Of a stretch of DNA of 64,000 nt, positions 44,318-52,036 are shown one piece after another. How positions within the stretch are numbered: position 1 is the stretch's first letter; the number at the start of each line of letters is the position of its first letter. Below the pieces are notes generated by a model. That model saw only the letters and a list, made by a program, of their open reading frames with translations, was not told the DNA's origin and did no database searches. The DNA is from Pseudonocardia hierapolitana (GTDB lineage: Bacteria > Actinomycetota > Actinomycetes > Mycobacteriales > Pseudonocardiaceae): positions 930,001 through 994,000 of the forward strand of contig NZ_VIWU01000001.1 in NCBI RefSeq assembly GCF_007994075.1, written 5' to 3'. Position numbers and translations under genes: made by a program.

Positions 44318-45099
44318 TGCAGCGCAGGCCGCTCTGGATCCGGCCGTCGCAACACCCGGCCGACGAAGCGCGCGACCGCATCGTCGGCGTGCATCCCCTC
44401 CGCCCGGAGGCCGTGCACCGTCTCGGAGGACAACGCCCTGCTGGACTGGCGGATGATCTCGGGCAGATCGATCGCGTCGATGACCTCGCGCGCGATCCCG
44501 GCGAGGTCGAGGCGGGCGACCACGGCGTCGAGGTCCACCCGCCCGACAACCGCATCCGCGTCGAGACGCTCCGCGATCGCGTCGAGATCGATACGGGATG
44601 TGACGAGGTCCAGATCGACCTTGGCGACGATCGCGTCGACGTCGATGCGGTCGAGGATGGCGTCGAGGTTCACCCGCGCCACGGCGGCGTCCAGATCAGC
44701 GCGGCTCACCGCAGCGTCGAGGTCGGCGCGGGCGACGATGGCGTCCACATCGATTCCGCGGGCGAGCGCGTCGAGATCGACGTTGCGGCGGACGAGCTCG
44801 GTCAGGTCGACGACATCCACCACGGCCAGCACGAGCCGGCGGACGGTCGCCCGCATCGCGTGCTCCAGCTCGGCCCGGACCTGTCCCCCGCGATCGGCGA
44901 GGCCTGCCAACACCCGCTCCCCCACTCCGATGCGGGACATCCGCAGGCCGAGCTGGAGCACCGTGCCTGCAGCGGCGAGGACGGGCCCGGCGAGCGTCCC
45001 CACCAGGTCAGCGAGGGCGGCCCCGGCGCCCAGTGCCGTGTCCGCTCTACCACCGGGCAACACGTCGGGTCGGTCGCCCCGCCGCTCGTCATCGCTCAC
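44314..45099 (-). CDS. protein with tandem (V/I)D(L/V)DAIV repeats, RDD-partner
   Basis: 261 residues. After a helical N-terminal part (about 1-105) there is a run of about ten 11-residue repeats of the type NVDLDALARGI, DVDAIVARA, DLDAAVSRA, NLDAILDRI, ending with EVIDAIDLPEIIRQSSRALS. These suggest a regular solenoid. I recall the same repeats in the same chain as an RDD domain in actinobacteria; here they are in separate overlapping genes. GTG 45099 follows a promoter hexamer by 6 nt (leaderless layout), with a weak GGAG also present. Confidence 0.72.
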   Translation of the reverse strand: MSDDERRGDRPDVLPGGRADTALGAGAALADLVGTLAGPVLAAAGTVLQLGLRMSRIGVGERVLAGLADRGGQVRAELEHAMRATVRRLVLAVVDVVDLTELVRRNVDLDALARGIDVDAIVARADLDAAVSRADLDAAVARVNLDAILDRIDVDAIVAKVDLDLVTSRIDLDAIAERLDADAVVGRVDLDAVVARLDLAGIAREVIDAIDLPEIIRQSSRALSSETVHGLRAEGMHADDAVARFVGRVLRRPDPERPALQ

Positions 45100-45105
45100 G
45101 CGTCC

Positions 45106-45150
45106 ACGCTCCGTCGGACTCCACGCCTCGGCCTCACCCGGAGCAGGCGA
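45106..45150 (-). promoter_or_regulatory. dyad promoter (site 24), leaderless type, for the repeat protein-RDD pair
   Basis: Dyad TCACCC-GGAGC-AGGCGA at 45134-45150, 22 bp, then GAGCGT (45106-45111), then 6 nt, then GTG 45099. The gap 45100-45407 (308 bp) holds this site and site 25. Confidence 0.6.
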
Positions 45151-45328
45151 AATCCGCAGTACGGCAGGCGATGACGACCCCCGGCCCGGCCGCCGGCCGG
45201 CAAGATCGCGGCCGAGATCAGCCAGCTGCGCGAGGCGCACGATCGCACCGCTGTCCCCCGCGCCCCGGCGCCGCGACGGAGTCGGCTCGGGCCCGGGCCG
45301 AGCGCGGGCGGAGGCTCCATCGCCCGGC

Positions 45329-45373
45329 TCACCCGTCACGGGTGAGGGACCGGCAGCATCCGAGAGCCATGAT
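45329..45373 (+). promoter_or_regulatory. dyad promoter (site 25) for DUF7144 copy 3
   Basis: Perfect dyad TCACCC-GTCAC-GGGTGA at 45329-45345, 22 bp, then CATGAT (45368-45373). The start codon is 62 bp from the dyad. This is the last dyad promoter seen in the window. Confidence 0.68.
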
Positions 45374-45407
45374 CGCTGCGAACCGCACGAGGAGGAGGTA
45401 CAGCCCG

Positions 45408-45866
45408 ATGTCCACATCGCACCAGGCCACGCCTGGTAGCCAGGCCGACTATCGCGATGCCACAGCGCGCAGCGCGACCGGCGCCTCGCCACTGGCCAGC
45501 GGGCTCGCCCTGTTCGCCGGAATAGTCATGATCATCGCAGGGATCTTCCAAGCCGTCGCGGGGCTGGTGGCGCTCTTCCAGAACGAGCTGTACGTCGTCG
45601 GCGTGACCTACGTGTTCTCCTTCGACGTCACTGCCTGGGGCTGGATCCACCTGCTCGTCGGTGCCCTCGTCGCCGTTGCCGGTGGGGCCGTGCTCATGGG
45701 CCACCTCTGGGGACGCGTCATCGGGATCGGGCTCGCCAGCCTGAGCATGATCGCCAACTTCCTGTTCGTCCCCTACTACCCGATCTGGTCACTACTGATC
45801 ATCGCGTTGGACGTGGCCGTGATCTGGGCCCTCTGCTCGTACGATCGCGAAGCCGCTCGACGCTGA
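45408..45866 (+). CDS. DUF7144 family membrane protein (copy 3)
   Basis: 152 residues, four membrane helices. Family blocks are GLALFAGIVMIIAGIFQAVA, SFDVTAWGWIHLLVGALVAV, LWGRVIGIGLASLSMIANFL and VIWALCSYDRE. It is clearly paralogous to the gene at 18274. GAGGAGG (about 45390) precedes the ATG. Function unknown. Confidence 0.88.
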   Translation: MSTSHQATPGSQADYRDATARSATGASPLASGLALFAGIVMIIAGIFQAVAGLVALFQNELYVVGVTYVFSFDVTAWGWIHLLVGALVAVAGGAVLMGHLWGRVIGIGLASLSMIANFLFVPYYPIWSLLIIALDVAVIWALCSYDREAARR

Positions 45867-45973
45867 CGCGCCACCGACTCCTGGTCCAGCGCAGCGTCGA
45901 GCTACCGGGCGGATCAGCCGCAGCACGTAGTGCCCGCGCCAACCGAATGCTGCTCCAGCCCCCGGAACACCCC

Positions 45974-46294
45974 ATGAGGAGACCCGAGGTGCGCCCTGTC
46001 AACCGTCCACCGGCCTTACGACTGGCCTCCGAGCCCGACCGGTTCGCCCTCGAGGGCGACGAGGCTTCCGGGCGCCGCACCTTTCCGACGCAACCGGCAG
46101 TAGGGCGCCACGACACGGCCACGCTCGAGAGCTGGGCCCGTGCGTGCTGGCCGATGCATCTGAACGCCGTGCTGGGGAACGAGATCGACCGGGCCGTTGA
46201 GGCCGGTGTCCTGACAGTCCCGGAAGGCGAGTCCCTCATCGCGCGGCTCGCCGTCGTGATCGACCAGGCCCTAGGCGTCGACGAGAACCGATGA
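45974..46294 (+). CDS. hypothetical protein, 106 aa
   Basis: The frame starts at ATG 45974 (MRRPEVRPVNRPPALRLASE). The N-terminal half is Arg/Pro-rich and probably disordered. The C-terminal half is a plausible helical domain (LESWARACWPMHLNAVLGNE; IDRAVEAGVLTVPEGESLIA). No family is recognised. There is no dyad promoter and no strong ribosome binding site. It lies at the edge of the stress island. Confidence 0.45.
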   Translation: MRRPEVRPVNRPPALRLASEPDRFALEGDEASGRRTFPTQPAVGRHDTATLESWARACWPMHLNAVLGNEIDRAVEAGVLTVPEGESLIARLAVVIDQALGVDENR

Positions 46295-46396
46295 GCTGAG
46301 CCAGGCAGCGGGGCGCGCGACCGCCGTCGGCCGGCGCGTTGCCATCAGCGTCGCCGCCGCTTCGCCGAAGGTCGCTGGGCCGACAAGCTCGCCGGG

Positions 46397-46441
46397 TCAT
46401 TTCACGGCCCCCATCGACAGGCCCTGCACGAGATGTCCTCG
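46397..46441 (-). pseudogene. C-terminal scrap of a sugar ABC-transporter permease
   Basis: The last 13 codons of a minus-strand frame read GHLVQGLSMGAVK before a TGA. Carbohydrate ABC permeases of the MalG type characteristically end in (Q)RYFVQGLTAGAVKG, so this looks like the tail of a lost permease gene. Nothing else of the gene is present; the LysR gene begins 33 bp upstream. Confidence 0.35.
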
Positions 46442-46473
46442 AAGTTGAGCATGGCCGGTGGTTCGAATGCGGG

Positions 46474-47367
46474 CTATCCCGACCCGTCGGAGGCGTTCGC
46501 CGGTCGAGCCGACTGTTCCTGCGCGATCGCCACGAAATCCTGGACGAGCCGGCTGCGGCGGGACGCATCCCAGGCCAAGCACACGTGGTTGGGCCCGAGG
46601 TCGCGCACGGCAGCGTGAATGATGTCGGGCCGGGTGTAGAACGTGGCCGTCGACAGCGGGAGCACCACCACTCCGCGCCCGGCGGCGACGTGCTCCAGCT
46701 TCTCCTCGACCGTGCGCACCCGCGGCTGCGGCACCCGCGTGCCGGTACGCAGCTCGGTGGCGATGTCACGCCACTCCGGGACGGCGTCGGGGTCCTGCAG
46801 GAGGTGCTCGTCGGCGAGGTCTGAGATCGCGATCGACTCCTTGCCCGCCAGCCGGTGGTCGGCCGGCAGTACGACGACCCGTGGTTCGGTCACCAACGGC
46901 CGCATACCCAGCCCGCGTGCGTCGACCGGGAGCCGCACGTAGCTGACGTCGGCCCGGCCGTCGTGGATCACGTCGGTCTGGTCGTCCCAGCTGGTCCGTA
47001 GCACCTTCACGTCGAGCTGCGGGTGCCGAGCGAGCAGGGTGCGCACCGCGGAGGTGACGATCAGCCCCGGCATGAACCCGATCGTGAACGTGCGCTTGCC
47101 GTCGGCCGCCTCCGCGACCCGGCGGCGCAGCGCCTCGGCCCCGGCGAGCAGGGGGCGGGCGTCGGCGAGCAACTGCTCCCCGGCCTCGGTGAGCGAGGTG
47201 GAGCGCCGGTTGCGGTCGAACAACGACACGTTGAGCTCTCTCTCCAGAGCCCGGATCTGGCGGGAGAGCACCGGCTGCGCGATGTGCAGCGCGTCCGCCG
47301 CGCGGCCGAAGTGCAGGTGCTCGGCCACCGCGACGAAATAGCGCAACTTGCGCAGGTCGACGTCCAT
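46474..47367 (-). CDS. LysR family transcriptional regulator
   Basis: 297 residues. The N-terminal HTH reads LRKLRYFVAVAEHLHFGRAA, DALHIAQPVLSRQIRALERE, LNVSLFDRNRRSTSLTEAGE. A two-lobed effector domain follows (FTIGFMPGLIVTSAVRTLLA onward). It is divergent from the SDR gene at 47498 with a 130-bp gap, the classical LysR arrangement, so it probably controls that gene. The inducer is unknown. Confidence 0.93.
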   Translation of the reverse strand: MDVDLRKLRYFVAVAEHLHFGRAADALHIAQPVLSRQIRALERELNVSLFDRNRRSTSLTEAGEQLLADARPLLAGAEALRRRVAEAADGKRTFTIGFMPGLIVTSAVRTLLARHPQLDVKVLRTSWDDQTDVIHDGRADVSYVRLPVDARGLGMRPLVTEPRVVVLPADHRLAGKESIAISDLADEHLLQDPDAVPEWRDIATELRTGTRVPQPRVRTVEEKLEHVAAGRGVVVLPLSTATFYTRPDIIHAAVRDLGPNHVCLAWDASRRSRLVQDFVAIAQEQSARPANASDGSG

Positions 47368-47497
47368 CACAGCCCCACCTGCGTCCTCCACCAGCGGTAA
47401 GACCTCGAGGGTATGACAGCGGGGCCAGAAGGTCTTGGACGGCGGGCACGAGCCGGGCCCACTGTGGAGGCATCCCCAAGACGAAGGAGCCTCCAAG

Positions 47498-48214
47498 TTG
47501 GACCTCAAAGGTTCACGCGTCGTCCTGCTCGGCGGCACGTCCGGCATCGGATTCGCGACGGCGGTGGCCGCCGCGGAACGCGGCGCCGAGGTGACCGTGG
47601 TGTCCGGCAACCCGGCGAGCGTCGAACGCGCGCTCGCAGCACTGCCCACCGGCACGCGTGGGCAGGCCGTCGACCTCAACGACCCGGCACAGGTCCGGTC
47701 CCTCTTCGCCCGGCTCGATCTCGACCACCTCGTCTACACGGCAGGCGAACCGCTCGCGCTCATGCCGGTGGCCGAGCTCGACCTCGACAGGGCGCGGGCG
47801 TTCTTCGGCCTGCGCTACTTCGGCGTGCTCGCAGCGGTCCACGCCGCCGCCCCGCACATCCGCGCGGGCGGTTCGATCACCCTCACGACCGGTACCGCCT
47901 CGGTCCGCCCCGGGCCGGGCTGGGCGGTGGCGGCGAGCATCTGCGGGGCGGTGGAGGCCCTGACCCGGACGCTTGCGGTGGAGCTCGCGCCGATCAGGGT
48001 CAACGCCGTGCAGCCCGGCGTCGTCCGGTCGCCGCTCTGGTCGGGCATGTCCGAGGCCGACCGGGAGGAGATGTACCGCGAGGTCGGCGCCTCTCTCCCG
48101 GCAGGACGCGTCGGCGAGGTCGAGGACATCGCAGCGGGTTACCTGTCGCTGATGACCCAGCCGTACGCCACCGGCACGATCCTCACCCTGGACGGCGGCA
48201 CGCTCGTCGCCTGA
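47498..48214 (+). CDS. short-chain dehydrogenase/reductase with atypical active site
   Basis: 238 residues. The nucleotide motif GGTSGIGFATAVAAAERGAE and the fold are normal, as is the C-terminal PYATGTILTLDGGTLVA. The usual catalytic YxxxK is missing: the segment reads TGTASVRPGPGWAVAASICG, where Tyr and Lys would be expected. It may therefore be inactive or use other residues. The start is a TTG at 47498 with GAAGGAG upstream. Divergent from the LysR gene. Confidence 0.87.
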   Translation: MDLKGSRVVLLGGTSGIGFATAVAAAERGAEVTVVSGNPASVERALAALPTGTRGQAVDLNDPAQVRSLFARLDLDHLVYTAGEPLALMPVAELDLDRARAFFGLRYFGVLAAVHAAAPHIRAGGSITLTTGTASVRPGPGWAVAASICGAVEALTRTLAVELAPIRVNAVQPGVVRSPLWSGMSEADREEMYREVGASLPAGRVGEVEDIAAGYLSLMTQPYATGTILTLDGGTLVA

Positions 48215-48227
48215 CCCGCGCGCACCG

Positions 48228-48246
48228 AACCCCTATGGCTGGGGTC
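48228..48246 (+). terminator. possible terminator stem after the SDR gene
   Basis: ACCCC-TATGGCT-GGGGT at 48229-48245 forms a 5-bp GC stem 14 bp after the SDR stop. No U-tract. Confidence 0.3.
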
Positions 48247-48267
48247 GCTCCATTCCCTCACAGGAGG

Positions 48268-48345
48268 ATGTCGATCGTGGTAGGCCAGGCGGGAACGGTC
48301 ATGATCGGCGGGAACCTCGAGGTTGATCGAGGTGCTGGGCGCTAG
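48268..48345 (+). pseudogene. 5' scrap of an aldo/keto reductase-like gene
   Basis: ATG 48268 directly follows ACAGGAGG and opens a 25-codon frame reading SIVVGQAGTVMIGGNLEVDR before breaking off. Aldo/keto reductases of this group begin with similar sequence (GTFxIGGDLxVNRLGFGAMR). After VDR the expected LGxGAMR is out of frame and a TAG follows. The rest of 48346-48532 has no recognisable gene. Confidence 0.42.
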
Positions 48346-48532
48346 GGCCGCGGCGCCGATCTACGAGGTTCGCGTCTACGTGTGACGCCACGCTCCTGCT
48401 GACCGAGACAGCAGCGACACGCCGGGCGCGGTGATCGGTTCACCAGGGCTGAGCCGTGATCAATCGCGGCCGTCATTGTCGAGCGGCGCCAGCGGCGGAG
48501 AAGCGCGACGGCCAAGACGCAAGCGCCGGCGT

Positions 48533-49168
48533 TCAGTTCGAGGGGGCGATCCGAGACGCGAGAGCGGACTCCTGGGCGAGGCGCCGGAGTGCCGAGAACA
48601 TCGCGTCGCCCAGGACGCTGGCCGCGATGACCGCCTCGGCGCGCGCTTCTTCGCCGTCGATGCCGAGGAGCTCGTCCACTTCGCGCCGGGCCAGCTCGTC
48701 AGCGGCGCGGGCGTAGTCGTCGACGGCGTCGAGGATCTCGGTACGTCCGATCGCGCGCAGTGTCGTCACCACCTCCGCGAGAGACTGTCGTGCCGGGTTG
48801 CGCTCGCGCACGCGCCATCCCTGCCGGGCGATGAGCGCGTCGACCTCGGCGAGGGCGTCACCCGTGCTCTCCGAAGCGCCACTGCGCCGTGCGGGGCTTC
48901 TGAGTCCGTACTGCACCTGACCGAGCACGGCGAAGTCATTGCCCGACTTCGACTCCATCGCAGCGATCACTGCCCGCGCCGCCTCCACCGAGAGCCCGCC
49001 GATCTCCAGCAGGGCGCGCACCAGGCGAAGTCGCCGCACGTGCGACTCGCTGTACACCGCCTGGTTCGGGCTCGTCAGCCGGCCCGGTTCGACAAGGCCC
49101 TCGCGCAGGTAGAAGCGGATCGTGGGCGCCGGCACGCCGCTGCGCGCGCTCAACTCGGCCATTCGCAT
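48533..49168 (-). CDS. MerR family transcriptional regulator
   Basis: 211 residues. The HTH reads MAELSARSGVPAPTIRFYLR, EGLVEPGRLTSPNQAVYSES, HVRRLRLVRALLEIGGLSVE. A long helical effector part follows, including a DALIARQGWRVRERNP segment. No cysteine metal site is visible, so it is not a metal-type MerR. It is divergent from the membrane protein at 49262. Confidence 0.9.
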   Translation of the reverse strand: MRMAELSARSGVPAPTIRFYLREGLVEPGRLTSPNQAVYSESHVRRLRLVRALLEIGGLSVEAARAVIAAMESKSGNDFAVLGQVQYGLRSPARRSGASESTGDALAEVDALIARQGWRVRERNPARQSLAEVVTTLRAIGRTEILDAVDDYARAADELARREVDELLGIDGEEARAEAVIAASVLGDAMFSALRRLAQESALASRIAPSN

Positions 49169-49201
49169 GTGCCGAGTATGCAACAGCGATTCACGCTATG
49201 C

Positions 49202-49214
49202 GTAGTGCTACTAC
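49202..49214. promoter_or_regulatory. palindrome between MerR and membrane-protein genes
   Basis: GTAGT-GCT-ACTAC is a perfect 5-3-5 dyad in the 93-bp divergent gap, and the region is less GC-rich than its surroundings. It is a candidate operator for the MerR protein, although MerR sites usually have longer arms. Confidence 0.35.
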
Positions 49215-49261
49215 ACGTACCTGTGATACACGTTGAGGAGAGCCCTCGTCGAAGGAGCCTG

Positions 49262-49702
49262 ATGACCTCGTCCCCCACCCCCGGCGCGGCGATCGCCACG
49301 CAATGCCGCTCGCCGTGGACGATGCGGGTCACACTCGGTGTGATCGGCCTGCTCACGATGACTCCGGCCCTCGCGCTGGTCTCACCCGGCCAGCTCGCCA
49401 GCTACGGCGTGGAATCCCCGGACGCGCTGGTGACGACCCTGCTCCAGCACAGGGCAGCCCTTCAGCTCGCCCTGGGAGCCGCGCTCGTCTGGGCCGGCGT
49501 CGATCCCCACGTGCGAGTGCCGATCCTGCTCGCCGCCACCTTCACCAAGGGCGTCGGCGTCGTCCTGACCCTCAGCCGGCCCGAGGTCTTCGCTGCGTCG
49601 TCAGGCAACATCGGGCTCTGGTTCGACATCGGATGCCTCGTGGTGCTGCCAGCGGTCGCCGTGTACACCGTCGTCTCCCCGCGGCGGGGGCACACGCGAT
49701 GA
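49262..49702 (+). CDS. membrane protein regulated by the adjacent MerR (inferred)
   Basis: 146 residues with about four membrane segments: VTLGVIGLLTMTPALALVSP, AALQLALGAALVWAGV, PILLAATFTKGVGVVLTLS and DIGCLVVLPAVAVYTVVSPR. The layout resembles small four-helix DUF4345-type proteins. AAGGAG precedes the ATG. Divergent from a MerR gene, a common pairing for regulator and target. Confidence 0.7.
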   Translation: MTSSPTPGAAIATQCRSPWTMRVTLGVIGLLTMTPALALVSPGQLASYGVESPDALVTTLLQHRAALQLALGAALVWAGVDPHVRVPILLAATFTKGVGVVLTLSRPEVFAASSGNIGLWFDIGCLVVLPAVAVYTVVSPRRGHTR

Positions 49703-49757
49703 GCGTCCTCGAAGAGGTGCAGCCCTCACCGGGCACCACCTACCGCCCGCGACGGGA

Positions 49758-50711
49758 TCACGCGACCTCGACGACCACTTTGCCGAGCGAACGACCCTCG
49801 CCAACGTGGGCAAGGGCCTGCGGTACCTCTTCGAGCGGGAACGTGCGATCGACGTGGATCCGGAGGTCGCCTGCCACGCACCGCTCAGCGAGCGGCTCGA
49901 AGTGCTCGGGCCCTGTCTTCACCGCGAGCACACCGAGCCGGCGACCGGTCAACAGCCCCAGCGCAGCGCCCACGGTCAGCACGCGGAGCAGGGCGCGCGT
50001 AGTGCCACCGACACAGAGGTACCGTCCCCCGCCGGCAAGGGCACGGCGGTAGGCGAAGACCGAGCGGTGGGCGACCAGGTCGAGCACCACGTCCTGCGGC
50101 TCGCCCCGGGTGAAGTCCTGTGTGCGGTAGTCGAGCACCTCGTCGGCGCCCACCGAGCGCATGAAGTCAGACTTGTCGCCGTTGTCGACGGCGGTCACGT
50201 GGGCGCCTGCCCGCTTGGCGAGCTGGATCGCGAACGAGCCCGACCCGCCGCCTGCCCCGTTGACCAGCACCCGCCGGCCCGGCCCCGCGGTTGCCGTGCC
50301 CTGCCATGCGATGGCGCCGGCCTGCGGGATCGTCGAGGCCTCGGCGAAGGACAGCGCGTCGGGCTTGTGCGCCAGTGCAGAGGCAGGCGCGACGGCGTAC
50401 TCCGCGAAGCCACCCTTGAGCCACAAGTTGTCGCCGTACACCTCATCGCCGACGGCGAAGCCGGTGACCTCCGGTCCGACCGCCTCGACCCACCCAGCGA
50501 TGTCGGAGCCGAGTACCGGCCGCGCCGGCCGCCGCAGGCCACCGATCCGGGAGTAGAGCGGACTCCCCCGCAGGGTCTCCCAGTCCGACAGGTTCACCGA
50601 TGTCGCGGCGACCCGGACCAGCAGCTGACCCCGCCCCGGCGACGGCACCGGCACCTCCTCGACGCGCAGCACCGAGGGTGGGCCGTAGCGGTCGTAGACG
50701 ACCGCCCTCAC
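49758..50711 (-). CDS. medium-chain dehydrogenase/reductase (quinone-oxidoreductase type)
   Basis: 317 residues. The N-terminal GroES-like domain begins VRAVVYDRYGPPSVLRVEEV with VAATSVNLSDWETLRG, and the NAD(P)-binding domain has VLVNGAGGGSGSFAIQLAKR. No cysteine zinc ligands are seen, so it is a zinc-free reductase acting on quinones or enones. GTG 50711 with GAGGGGCGG upstream is chosen as start; the frame extends to 50864 but that part looks like a remnant of another gene. Confidence 0.87.
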   Translation of the reverse strand: MRAVVYDRYGPPSVLRVEEVPVPSPGRGQLLVRVAATSVNLSDWETLRGSPLYSRIGGLRRPARPVLGSDIAGWVEAVGPEVTGFAVGDEVYGDNLWLKGGFAEYAVAPASALAHKPDALSFAEASTIPQAGAIAWQGTATAGPGRRVLVNGAGGGSGSFAIQLAKRAGAHVTAVDNGDKSDFMRSVGADEVLDYRTQDFTRGEPQDVVLDLVAHRSVFAYRRALAGGGRYLCVGGTTRALLRVLTVGAALGLLTGRRLGVLAVKTGPEHFEPLAERCVAGDLRIHVDRTFPLEEVPQALAHVGEGRSLGKVVVEVA

Positions 50712-50932
50712 GACGACCCGCCCCTCGCCCCACCACGGCCACCAGGCACGCCCGCAGCCTAGCCGGACCTGGCCGGGCGACACCCCGATCATGGTCGACA
50801 CAGGCCGGTAGCGAACCTGCAGGCCGCTGGCCACGTACAGGTCCGCCAGGCGCTCCTCCTCCACGTCGACGAGCGCCGCGCCGACGTCGCCGAGCGAGTC
50901 GACCTGGCGTGCACCTCGGCATCGGTGAGCAC
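50712..50932 (-). pseudogene. possible C-terminal remnant of an unidentified (recombinase-like) gene
   Basis: Upstream of the dehydrogenase start, the minus strand encodes a protein-like stretch, with at least one frame change: LTDAEVHA, then VDSLGDVGAALVDVEEERLA and DLYVASGLQVRYRPVS. The style resembles C-terminal parts of some site-specific recombinases, but this is a weak impression. No start codon or catalytic motif is present. Confidence 0.22.
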
Positions 50933-50974
50933 GTTCGACGGCGCCCGGCGACCCTCGGCGTCGGCGGGCCGGGG

Positions 50975-51985
50975 TCAGCGGGAGACGCGAAGCAGCGGGA
51001 ACACGCTATCGGAGACCTCGGTCAGCAGAGCACGCGGCAGGTCGTAGGACCCGACGTGCTGCAGGAACACCGCGTCGGCGCCGGCCGCGCGCACGCTCGT
51101 CAGCCGATCGACGATCTCGGCCGGCGTGCCGTAGAGGCAGAACTCCCGGGCGAAGGCGGTGGCCGCGGCGTCCGGGACGTACGGGTCGCACGCCTGCACC
51201 GCCGACTCCCAGTCCTCGGCATGCACCAGGTCGGGGTAGACGCCGGGCAGGTGCTCCGGCACGTCCACGTGGACGCCGGCCAGCGCAAGGAAGGGCGCCC
51301 CTCCGTTCTGGGCGATCCGCGCGCAGATCGGCTTGAGCTCCCGGGCGACGCGCGGCACGTCGTCCGTCACCCGGCAGAACGCGGACACCGTCATCGGGAC
51401 CGCCCCTCGCCCGGCGGCGTGCGCTCCGTCCTGGACGCGGGCGGCCGCGGCGGCCAGCGGGCCGGCGGCCACCCCGGAGAGCAGGATCGCGCCGTCGGCG
51501 AGCTCGCCGGCCAGTCGCAGGTTCCGCGGGCCGCTGGCCGCGAGGTGGATCGGCACGTCCACGGGGTCGCGTAGCCGGGACGTCGCCCCGCCGAAGTCCA
51601 CGGCCCCTCCCGCGAGCAGGATCCGCACGATCGCGAGCCGCTCGCGCAGCTCGGCGCCGGTGGACGCTCGCAGTCCCACCGGACCGACGGCGCTGTCCCC
51701 GACGCCGACCCCGAGCACGAACCGGCCGGGGGCGAGCTCGGCGACGGTGCGCGCCGCCGATGCGAGTACCGCGGGATGACGGGTGACGACGTTCGTCACG
51801 GCTGTGCCCAGCGTGATCCGCGAGGTCGCGGCGGCCGCGGCGGCGGCGACGGCGAACACGTCGCGCCACAGCAGCTGCGAGTCGGGGAACCAGACCTCGT
51901 CGAACCCCGCCCGCTCCGCGTCCCGCGCGAGCGCGGCGATCTCCGGCACCGGGGCGCAGGGCGGGATGCGCAGGCCGACCCTCAT
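50975..51985 (-). CDS. LLM-class flavin-dependent oxidoreductase
   Basis: 336 residues with the luciferase-like fold: MRVGLRIPPCAPVPEIAALA, RDAERAGFDEVWFPDSQLLW, ITLGTAVTNVVTRHPAVLAS and LAPGRFVLGVGVGDSAVGP. The latter patterns are typical of F420- or FMN-dependent members. It oxidises or reduces an unknown substrate. GGAGG precedes the ATG. Divergent from the TetR gene, with a shared palindromic operator. Confidence 0.9.
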   Translation of the reverse strand: MRVGLRIPPCAPVPEIAALARDAERAGFDEVWFPDSQLLWRDVFAVAAAAAAATSRITLGTAVTNVVTRHPAVLASAARTVAELAPGRFVLGVGVGDSAVGPVGLRASTGAELRERLAIVRILLAGGAVDFGGATSRLRDPVDVPIHLAASGPRNLRLAGELADGAILLSGVAAGPLAAAAARVQDGAHAAGRGAVPMTVSAFCRVTDDVPRVARELKPICARIAQNGGAPFLALAGVHVDVPEHLPGVYPDLVHAEDWESAVQACDPYVPDAAATAFAREFCLYGTPAEIVDRLTSVRAAGADAVFLQHVGSYDLPRALLTEVSDSVFPLLRVSR

Positions 51986-51998
51986 GGCAGTACCTCCT

Positions 51999-52017
51999 CG
52001 TACGACGTACGGTACGT
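51999..52017. promoter_or_regulatory. candidate TetR operator between LLM and TetR genes
   Basis: CGTAC-GAC-GTACG (51999-52011) overlaps a second palindrome ACGTAC-G-GTACGT (52005-52017) in the 51-bp divergent gap. The 5-3-5 form matches the palindrome upstream of the transporter at 52778. Confidence 0.6.
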
Positions 52018-52036
52018 ACTGACGCAAGGGGGTTCG

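Noticed and set aside
46440..46475. GGTTCGAAT resembling a tRNA T-loop
   Set aside because: The flanking bases do not form a T-stem and no acceptor, D- or anticodon stem can be built around it.
50712..50864. Extended N-terminus of the medium-chain dehydrogenase
   Set aside because: The extra 51 residues do not belong to the family and include a Trp/Gly-rich stretch; GTG 50711 with a good ribosome binding site gives the normal N-terminus.
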